From: Priapulus caudatus
Lineage: Eukaryota; Priapulida; Priapulimorpha; Priapulimorphida; Priapulidae
DNA length: 22,029 nt
Assembly (NCBI RefSeq): GCF_000485595.1
Contig: NW_014578114.1
Span: 27,547 to 49,575 of the forward strand
Direction: 5' to 3'
The notes under the pieces are model-generated. The model saw only the letters and a program-made list of their open reading frames with translations, did not search any database and was not told where the DNA came from. Of the stretch, positions 16,223 to 22,029 are shown piece after piece. Every line of letters begins with the position of its first letter. Positions within the stretch are counted from its first letter, which is position 1. The position numbers and the translations under genes are program-made.

Positions 16223-16573
16223 TTATCTAGTTAGAACTCCAGGTGAGTTGATGGTGCCAGAGGCTCTCAGTAGGGCTATGCGTTGCACTCTGTAAATTTT
16301 CCGGAGTTGTGCCTCGGACACGCAATACCAGATAGGGTACGCGTATTCCAGATTAGGTCTGACGCATGCCTTGTAGAGTGTGATCCCGATTTTTATTTTC
16401 ATTTCACCTATGTCCGCCATGAGCGCGCTGATTCTTGCCAGGGCTCCGAACGCTTTCTTGGCTGTTTTGTCAGTGTGTTCTTGGAACGTGGAGATGCTAG
16501 CCACGTAACTCTCCTTCAATCCACAATACGTGGCCGCACATAGAGCGTCATCGTTACTTTCGACACACGCCAT
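16223..16573 (-). pseudogene. LINE reverse transcriptase C-terminal fragment
   Basis: The frame 16223-16573 contains TFQEHTDKTAKKAFGALARI, then YKACVRPNLEYAYPIWY and LRKIYRVQRIALL, the thumb region (Leu-Tyr-Lys-x-x-Val-Arg-Pro-x-Leu-Glu-Tyr) that follows the catalytic palm in LINE reverse transcriptases. The first 20-25 residues (MACVESND...) do not look like this family, so the LINE coding probably begins near 16505 and the ATG is incidental. The palm and catalytic Asp residues are missing. A frameshift follows at about 16230, after SGTINSPGVL. Confidence 0.85.
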
Positions 16574-16934
16574 CTTTAGAGGATTCTTTTCAGTTTTAGC
16601 TTCCTTGTCTCCGTCATTCCGTATTGTAATTCTCTTTCTTCCTCTTTAGTTGGTAACTTGAGGCTTTTTCCACTGCGATCCGCAGGGTTGATCCTTTTAT
16701 TCGTTCTGTCTCTTTTCGTCTTTGATATAGTCTCCCGGACCTGGCGAAGACTAATATTTACGATGTTACATAGTCGTGTGATTTCTAGTCGGCACAATGA
16801 CTCTCACTGGGGTAACAGTGCAACCGGTCACAGCATAGACACGTCAGAGTGGCTACTCAACCATGTTACGCTTGCTCAGCCCATCTTGGCATGCAGGCTA
16901 CATGAATAGTTTACACGCACGCGCCACCTGCCGT
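16506..16934. other. No assigned gene
   Basis: A minus-strand frame of 73 codons (16576-16797) starts at an ATT/ATG-poor region, is Lys/Arg/Glu-rich and shows no family I know. It could be host sequence into which the LINE inserted or part of another repeat. Confidence 0.4.
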
Positions 16935-17375
16935 GCTTCTGTTATGCTGCGATTGGGGTTACGATTTTGTTAGTGTTAGAGTTAGGGTAAGGCACCAAGG
17001 GTAAGTGTTAGAGTTAGGGTAAGGGTTAGTGATAGAGTAAGGGTAGGTTAGAGCTTCTGTTATGCTGTGATTAGGGTTACGGTTTTGTTAGTGTTAGAGT
17101 TAGGGTAAGTGTTAAAGTTAGTGGAAGGGGAAGGGTTAGTGATAGAGTAAGGGCAAGGGTTAGAGCTTCTGTTATGCTGTTATTAGGGTTACGATTTTAT
17201 TAGTGTTAAAGTTAGGTTAAGTGTTAAAGTTAGGGGAAGGGGAAGTGTTAGAGTTAAGGTAAGGGTTAGTGATAGAGTAAGGGTAAGGGTTAGAGCTTCT
17301 GTTATGCTGTGATTAGGGTTACAATTCGGTTGGGGTTAGTGATAGAGTTAGAGTAAGGGTTAGAACTTTGATTTG
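16935..17375. repeat. TTAGGG-like compound minisatellite
   Basis: Four tandem starts of a unit beginning GCTTCTGTTATGCTG at 16935, 17053, 17165 and 17295, giving periods of about 118, 112 and 130 bp, the last unit partial. Within each unit are degenerate 6-bp subrepeats such as GTTAGGGT, GTTAGAGT and GGTAAGG, close to the animal telomere word TTAGGG. It has an irregular, diverged structure, so it is old and interstitial rather than a chromosome end. Confidence 0.8.
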
Positions 17376-17956
17376 GTAAGGATTAAAATGACTATTGCGA
17401 GATTTTTACTTAGAAAAACTAAATATAGCTGAATATAGTCTCACCTGACAGCGAAAATGTGACTGATTACACCAACATTAAAAATACAAAGATTTTATGC
17501 AGTTATAGCATAGAAAATTGGATATGAATACATCGTAACAGCAATGCATTTTATCGTGTCGCGACAATGCCTAATGGCAGAATTGGTAATCTTGTATTTG
17601 TGTCGGTGATGAATTGAAAACAAGTTCGTGCCTTCACTGTGGGTATGGCAGATAAGCAGTGGCGCCACAAGGTAATGCATACTTACTGTTAGTTCAAGAT
17701 GACAGAAAACGAATGTTTACAAAAACGATAAGTTCGAAACTGGCAGTTTTCGGTGGTTTGAAGGTTCTAAGACATTTTATTGTTACTCTGGACAATTGCT
17801 GTTACTCAAACAATAACGGTAGGTAGCATGAAAGTGGGGAAAACACTGGAAAATTCTCGCAATAATCGCTTTAAGGTTAGGATCATGGTTATTCTGTTAG
17901 AATTAGAGCTGCAATTCAGTTAGTGGATTCCCTACTCCCAGTTATTCCAAGGTGTA
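17376..17956. other. No recognisable gene
   Basis: AT-rich, with stops in all frames at short spacing. A minus-strand frame at 17495-17680 is 61 codons and unremarkable. No repeat or RNA gene seen. Confidence 0.5.
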
Positions 17957-18038
17957 GGAGACCTCAAGAAATGGAGACTTGGAGATAAAGGAGATTCCAA
18001 AGCAGGGGAGACTCCAAGAAAGAGAGACTGGAAGGCTC
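17957..18038. repeat. 17-bp minisatellite (GGAGACTCCAAGAAARR)
   Basis: Five diverged units start at 17957, 17973, 17990, 18007 and 18024, each opening with GGAGA or GAGAC and spaced 16-17 bp. They account for the otherwise odd Ser/Pro-rich minus-strand frames across this stretch. Confidence 0.7.
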
Positions 18039-18475
18039 CCTTGTCTGTATTTACATTCCAAAGCTGGGCTCCCTCTGCATATTTTAAAGTTTGAGTTAAG
18101 ACTTGAGCCACCAAAGTTATTTTTCAGCCACCAATAAAAAACTATAGCCACTGTTCACTTGATCGTATGTGCTAAGCAAGGCATAAACAGGTGATGGGTA
18201 TGAGAAAAGAGATGTACGAAAACATCTTATGACACGACACTGCAATTTGACGATTTCGTTAGTCAATTGTAATTTTCTGAGCGGGAAAACCATTCGCCAA
18301 TTGTATTCGTCACTTAGTGTCATAAAATCGCCACTGTTATTTATTCATCGCATTTTGCGAAGGTGGCGAACGCCAGCGGTAGCCCTGCCATAGTTCGATT
18401 CAAAGTTTTATCTGTGAAATGCAACTGCTTTTATTCCACTCTCCAAACATCACCCACGCATATGGCTAAATCTGG
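18039..18475. other. No gene; sequence upstream of the zinc-finger gene
   Basis: Short minus-strand frames only (for example 18117-18323), with no recognised domain. A GTTCGATTC word at 18393 resembles a tRNA B box, but no A box or cloverleaf can be folded around it, so I do not call an RNA gene. Confidence 0.45.
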
Positions 18476-18483
18476 TGACGTCA
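18476..18483. promoter_or_regulatory. Full cAMP-response element palindrome TGACGTCA
   Basis: A perfect 8-bp CREB/ATF site 180 bp upstream of the zinc-finger ATG at 18663. Function is inferred from the match and position. No TATA box is obvious between it and the start. An acceptor-like tract (TTTTTCCCAGCAG, ending 18606) could instead mean that the coding exon follows an intron. Confidence 0.35.
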
Positions 18484-18662
18484 CTACTGGTGGATTTGTA
18501 GCCGTGACCCCATCGTCGTAGCATACCTTGTTACGTCTGGGGCAGTGACATACAGTGTTGCAGTATGTCAATGATGATATTTATTTTGACATCTTTTTCC
18601 CAGCAGGAGAGCGTTAGCGAGAGCTCGAAACGAGGCAGAACTGAGCACCCGCGATCTGTTTG

Positions 18663-19460
18663 ATGGAGCCTTCTCATTCAGATATGCCACGCCCTGGAGG
18701 AGAGAAGTCCTACGTGTGTGGATGTGCCAGCTCCAAGTTACGTTATCTCAAGAAACATATGCGCACTCACACAGCAGAGAAGCCATACGCATGTGAGAGA
18801 TGTGAATATAAGTGTTCGACGTCTGATATGCTTAAGACACACATGCACACTCACACGGGTGAAAAGCCATATGCGTGCGATATATGTGAATACAGGTGTA
18901 GGAGATCCGGTGATCTCAAGAGACACATGCGCACTCACACGGGAGAGAAACCGTTTGCATGTGAGAGATGTGAATATAAGTGTTCTACATCCGGTATGCT
19001 TAAGTCACACATGCGCACTCACACGGGTGAAAAGCCATATGCGTGCGATATATGTGAATACAGGTGTACGAAATCTGGTAATCTCAAGATACACATGCGC
19101 ATTCACACGGGAGAGAAACCGTTTGCGTGTGAGAGATGTGAATATAAGTGTTCTACGTCCGGTTCGCTTAAGATACACATGCGCAATCACTTGGGAGAGA
19201 GGCCGTATGGGTGCGATATATGTGAACACAGATATACGAGCCTCGGTCAACTCAATGTACACATGCGCACTCACACGGGAGAGAAACCGTTTGCATGTGA
19301 GCGATGTGAATATAAATGTTATACGTCCAGTACGCTTAAGTCACACATGCGCACTCACACAGGAGAGAAGCCATTTGAATGTGACAAATGTGAATACAGG
19401 TGTAGGACCTCCAGTTTATTGAATAAACACCGGCGCACTCACTCAAAACCGAGTGCCTGA
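18663..19460 (+). CDS. Multi-C2H2 zinc-finger protein, 265 residues
   Basis: A likely nuclear DNA-binding protein with no other recognised domain. ATG 18663 is the start: the TTG before it is not used in animals, and an in-frame TGA lies at 18642-18644. Eight complete Cys-x2-Cys-x12-His-x3-His fingers follow, joined by TGEKP linkers (one LGERP), after a degenerate first finger (VCGCASSKLRYLKKH, a Cys-x-Cys pair). The position usually Phe in the finger core is Cys in nearly all fingers (EYKC or EYRC), Tyr in the sixth. Predicted contact residues (-1,2,3,6) of fingers 1 to 8 are TDMT, RGDR, TGMS, KGNI, TGSI, SGQV, TSTS, TSLK. Odd and even fingers fall into two alternating types, showing growth by a two-finger (168-bp) unit. 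The single uninterrupted frame means one coding exon. Target genes and symbol cannot be given. Confidence 0.92.
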   Translation: MEPSHSDMPRPGGEKSYVCGCASSKLRYLKKHMRTHTAEKPYACERCEYKCSTSDMLKTHMHTHTGEKPYACDICEYRCRRSGDLKRHMRTHTGEKPFACERCEYKCSTSGMLKSHMRTHTGEKPYACDICEYRCTKSGNLKIHMRIHTGEKPFACERCEYKCSTSGSLKIHMRNHLGERPYGCDICEHRYTSLGQLNVHMRTHTGEKPFACERCEYKCYTSSTLKSHMRTHTGEKPFECDKCEYRCRTSSLLNKHRRTHSKPSA

Positions 19461-19651
19461 TACACGCATCTATGCAGGGCAAATACAGAAACCAGGACTT
19501 GCATCAAATCGTATAGCATGACAGCATCACATCGTCTAAAACAATCCTGCTGCGTGCCGCAATATCGCGATGCCGTCTTTCGTAGCTCATAGTACAGTAT
19601 TGTGACGTATATAAATTACATTACTAATCTCTGCATACTATCTGGATAGCG
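19461..19651 (+). other. Likely start of the zinc-finger 3' untranslated region
   Basis: No frame of note. The first downstream AATAAA outside the coding sequence is at 20303-20308, inside the tandem duplication, so a 3' untranslated region of about 0.85 kb is the simplest reading. This is inference without transcript data. Confidence 0.4.
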
Positions 19652-19701
19652 GCTAGCCAATCCTCTGTCAGCGAGAAAACGACGCTGCCACGTCGTCACT
19701 G

Positions 19702-19713
19702 GCCGCCATCTTG
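19702..19713 (+). promoter_or_regulatory. YY1-like motif, copy 1
   Basis: GCCGCCATCTTG matches the known YY1 core (complement CAAGATGGCGGC). Its counterpart is at 20485-20496. In animals such sites lie near transcription starts; here that is inference. Confidence 0.3.
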
Positions 19714-20302
19714 CGACCACTCCAAATGCTCCGCGCCGGTATACGCCCCGTAACATTTAGAATGTAGAATTTGAAAATGCAGCTTACTTTATCATTCTCA
19801 TTTGCATCATTGATGAATACAAGACAGTATATATATATATATATATTTATTTATCGACATATTAAGTGAGGGATTAAAATTGTTATGCATGAAGATATTT
19901 ACCACATTGTTTGTGCGTCGTAACGTGGTACGTGCAGATATTCGGATATCATTGCAATGCCGCCTGTGGCGTGATCATCTCTATGTACGTATGTTGTATT
20001 CATTTCTTCATAACACGTGTCACGTAATATTGCATGTATAGGTTCTGTAAAGTTTTTTTGGAACTTTTTTCGAAATTCTCATTTCTTTTCGTTCAGCTAT
20101 TGTTTTGTATGTTGGCATGTACGTATCGATTGTGTTTTGTATGGTCGCGTGTTGGGGGTGGGCTGCGGGTGCGTGCGCGCGTGTGTGCATAGATCTTTAG
20201 TTGTAGTCTAACACATTGATGAACGTGACAACTAGGACTGTCCTCTGTACCCTTGTCTGCAAGCCAGATACTGTACACTCTGTCATCCTGATGGGATGGT
20301 TG

Positions 20303-20308
20303 AATAAA
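20303..20308 (+). terminator. AATAAA poly(A) signal, copy 1
   Basis: A canonical hexamer 843 bp after the zinc-finger stop, in GTTGAATAAATGTTTC. It is the first plus-strand AATAAA after the coding region and a candidate 3' end for that transcript. Confidence 0.4.
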
Positions 20309-20484
20309 TGTTTCAAAGCGCGGAATTGACTTCAATAACGAAAACGCATGTTTAGGACTTCAAATTTCTCTATGGCTGTCCTGGCAGTACAACATGGGGT
20401 TGTTCTGTCATTACAATGATAGCCAGCTTTTCTAGCTAGCCAATCCTCTGTCAGCGAGAAAACGACGCCGCCACGTCGTCACTG

Positions 20485-20496
20485 GCCGCCATCTTG
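20485..20496 (+). promoter_or_regulatory. YY1-like motif, copy 2
   Basis: Identical GCCGCCATCTTG, unchanged between the two duplication copies although flanking bases differ. Confidence 0.3.
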
Positions 20497-21109
20497 CGAC
20501 CAGTCCAAACCCTCCGCGCCGGTGTATGCCCTGTAACATTTAGAATGTAGAATTTGAAAATGCAGCTTACTTTATCATTTTCATTTGCATCATTGATGAA
20601 TACAAAACAGTAAATATATATATATATATATTTATTTATTTATCGACATATTAAGTGAGGGATTAAAATTGTTATGCATGAAGATATTTACCACATTGTT
20701 TGTGCGTCGTAATGTGGTACGTGCAGATATTCGGATATCATTGCAATGCCACCTGTGGCGTGATCATCTCTATGTACGTATGTTGTATTCATTTCTTCAT
20801 AACACGTGTCACGTAATATTGCATGTATAGGTTCTGTAAAGTTTTTTTGGAACTTTTTTCGAAATTCTCATTTCTTTTCGTTCAGCTATTGTTTTGTATG
20901 TTGGCATGTACGTATCGATTGTGTTTTGTATGGTCGCATGTTGGGGGTGGGCTGCGGGTGCGTGCGCGTGTGTGCATGTGTGCGCGCGTGTGTGCATAGA
21001 TCTTTAGTTGTAGTCTAACACATTGATGAACGTGACAACTAGGACTGTCTTCTGTACCCTTGTCTGCAAGCCAGATACTGTACACTCTGTCATCCTGATG
21101 GAATGGTTG

Positions 21110-21115
21110 AATAAA
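21110..21115 (+). terminator. AATAAA poly(A) signal, copy 2
   Basis: Equivalent of 20303-20308 in the second copy; an alternative, longer 3' end for a plus-strand transcript. Confidence 0.3.
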
Positions 21116-21240
21116 TGTTTCAAAGTGCGGAATTGACTTCAATAACGAAAACGCATGTTTAGGACTTCAAATTTCTCTATGGCTGTCCTGGCAGTACAAC
21201 ATGGGGTTGTTCTGTCATTACAATGATAGCCAGCTTTTCT

Positions 21241-21540
21241 CTGATGTCAAAACATATACAGACGCATTTTTCAGCCAACATATTGAAACTCTTTTGCTTG
21301 GATCAAATGACAAGGTTCTCTAGATTTTCATATCAATCATGGGTTTTTTTGACTAATACTTACCACCGTACTCAGTCACAAAAAACATGGACAGATTTCG
21401 GGCTTATTGGCACATTGACAATATCGAAATTATTAACGAATATTTGGACAGCCGGGCGGCTAGTTCTGGGTAGGAAATAAATATCGCTATGGTCTTATTA
21501 AGTTGGGTTTAGCAAGCTTCACGAACGTACGCTCACAGGA
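21241..21540. other. No recognisable gene
   Basis: Unique AT-rich sequence after the duplication. One plus-strand frame of 85 codons (21223-21480) has an ATT/ATG-type start inside the duplication end and no known domain. AATAAA occurs at 21476-21481. Confidence 0.45.
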
Positions 21541-21889
21541 GGGCGCAGTGTGTGATAGTTGCGAGTGAAAGCTGCGAGTGAAAGTTTGTCTGTCCTTCTG
21601 ACGTCTTTGGTCCTTTTGTCTTTTTTTGTGTGTGCACGTTGCCAGTTTTCAGGGCACACCCTGCAGGAGAGCGCAGATTCTGTGATTCACCGACGGACCT
21701 CAACCCCACAGAGCAGTCCACACCGCCGCCGCCACAAAGCCGCCACAAAGTAGCCTACACCGTCGCCACCTGGTGCCTATCACCACAGAGGCGTCGCCGG
21801 CTGGTGCCTGCCGCAGAGCCGCCGCCCCCTGGTGTCCACCAGCGCAGAGCCGTCGCCACCTAGTGTTATGCAAACTCCGTTGGGCGGAG
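21541..21889 (+). other. GC-rich candidate first exon ending at a splice donor
   Basis: A GC- and CpG-rich stretch that ends in CGGAG followed by GTAATAAG (donor GT at 21890). Both long plus-strand frames across it (21559-21753 and 21630-21863) begin at TTG or GTG and contain no usable ATG, so any transcript would be untranslated here. One frame contains a hydrophobic run (LLTSLVLLSFFVCA), but without a start codon I do not call a signal peptide. It would fit the 5' end of a gene continuing to the right. Confidence 0.3.
21762..21870. repeat. 28-31-bp minisatellite
   Basis: Units at 21762-21792, 21793-21820, 21821-21851 and a partial one at 21852-21870, each beginning G(T/C)CGCC and containing CTGGTG or CTAGTG, the first three ending in a GCAGAGCC-like word. 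Confidence 0.75.
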
Positions 21890-22029
21890 GTAATAAGTTA
21901 CATTTTAGATTTGCAGTCGTGGTTGAGATGCGTAGGCAGTTCCGCGTTCATACTTACATATGTATCACACACCGGCATATACGTCATACTACGCGTAGCT
22001 GCTATCTTACACTTACAGATATTTATCTT
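21890..22029. other. Right edge, possible intron start
   Basis: Sequence after the donor motif is less GC-rich and holds no frame of note; the window ends before any acceptor could be seen. Confidence 0.3.

Larger units (their letters stand above)
15380..16505 (-). mobile_element. RNase H-bearing LINE, 5'-truncated remnant
   Basis: Minus-strand coding remains of the 3' third of a non-LTR retrotransposon: the end of the reverse transcriptase, an RNase H domain, and a C-terminal Cys-x-Cys...His...Cys motif. This arrangement is typical of the I/Jockey-related groups with an RNase H domain. Sequence right of about 16505 no longer reads as reverse transcriptase, so this is a 5' truncation, the usual fate of LINE insertions. 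Several frameshifts and in-frame stops make it inactive. Confidence 0.85.
19652..20434. repeat. Tandem segmental duplication, copy 1
   Basis: Direct repeat of 20435-21240, period 783 bp at the left edge. Alignment is nearly gapless outside simple repeats (TA/TTTA at 19828-19856, GT at 20160-20190). The unit holds a YY1-like GCCGCCATCTTG, an AT microsatellite, a GT-rich tract and AATAAA at 20303. Frames of about 65 codons in it start at GTG and appear in both copies because of the duplication; I do not call them genes. Confidence 0.93.
20435..21240. repeat. Tandem segmental duplication, copy 2
   Basis: Second copy of 19652-20434, about 23 bp longer owing to expansion of the GT/GC tract (20948-20998) and the TTTA tract. 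It ends at CCAGCTTTTCT, the same point where copy 1 joins copy 2. About 18 substitutions are visible over roughly 780 bp, several of them C/T or G/A at CpG. Confidence 0.93.

Noticed and set aside
16935-17375. True chromosome end
   Set aside because: Repeats are diverged and irregular and are followed by kilobases of gene-bearing DNA.
18361-18410. tRNA or tRNA-derived SINE head around GTTCGATTC
   Set aside because: Only a B-box-like word; no A box and no cloverleaf.
18738-19274. Antisense frames under the zinc-finger array
   Set aside because: Same periodicity effect on the opposite strand; no domain.
18718-19422. 234-codon second frame overlapping the zinc-finger gene
   Set aside because: It stays open because the gene is periodic (168-bp repeats): a frame free of stops in one unit is free in all. 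It starts at a non-ATG codon and encodes repeats of no known fold.
20017-21018. Duplicated 64-70-codon ORFs as a tandem gene pair
   Set aside because: Both begin at GTG, not ATG, and end in a length-variable GT/GC simple repeat; they recur only because the DNA is duplicated.
21559-21753. Secreted protein with signal peptide
   Set aside because: The hydrophobic run is there, but the frame has no ATG and an in-frame stop directly before its TTG.

Overview
The window reads as metazoan nuclear DNA, probably from a non-vertebrate animal. Coding stretches are short and scattered, there is no operon-like packing, and several classes of animal transposable element lie next to a multi-C2H2 zinc-finger gene. 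The tyrosine-cysteine finger type (C-E-Y-K/R-C) and the mix of LINEs, a mag-like Ty3/gypsy element and small inverted-repeat elements suggest a marine invertebrate. I cannot name a phylum from sequence alone.

Layout. 1-1250: GA-rich simple repeats and a CAG-rich stretch ending in a good splice-donor motif, otherwise unassigned. 1260-3520: two foldback (inverted-repeat) elements, then a decayed non-LTR retrotransposon (LINE copy A, minus strand) split by a 333-bp TA-flanked MITE. 3520-5560: AT-rich DNA with weak ORFs and GTTGTCC/GGACAAC hairpins. 5558-6175 and 7783-8396: two copies of one dispersed repeat (called R1 here). Between them lie a GC-rich hAT-type terminus (to 6443) and LINE copy B (minus strand), itself interrupted by a 382-bp element with a perfect 8-bp target duplication. 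9304-14291: a complete but frameshifted Ty3/gypsy element on the minus strand, with both LTRs, a tRNA-Ser-type primer site, polypurine tract, gag, reverse transcriptase and integrase. 14484-14705: an ATG-poor open stretch on the minus strand that looks like a terminal coding exon. 15380-16505: the 3' part of an RNase H-bearing LINE (minus). 16935-17375: a TTAGGG-like minisatellite. 17957-18038: a 17-bp minisatellite.

18663-19460 is the one clearly intact gene: an apparently single-exon protein of 265 residues with eight C2H2 fingers plus a degenerate one, built from duplicated two-finger units. Downstream is a direct tandem duplication of about 0.8 kb (19652-21240), each copy carrying an AATAAA signal and a YY1-like motif. 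The window ends with a GC-rich, minisatellite-bearing stretch followed by a splice-donor motif (21541-21889), possibly the untranslated first exon of a gene continuing to the right.

I see no operon, no CRISPR array, no RNA gene I can support, and no convincing new multi-gene system. The interest lies in nested mobile elements, the zinc-finger array, a hidden exon, and the contrast between indel-rich transposons and the indel-poor tandem duplication.
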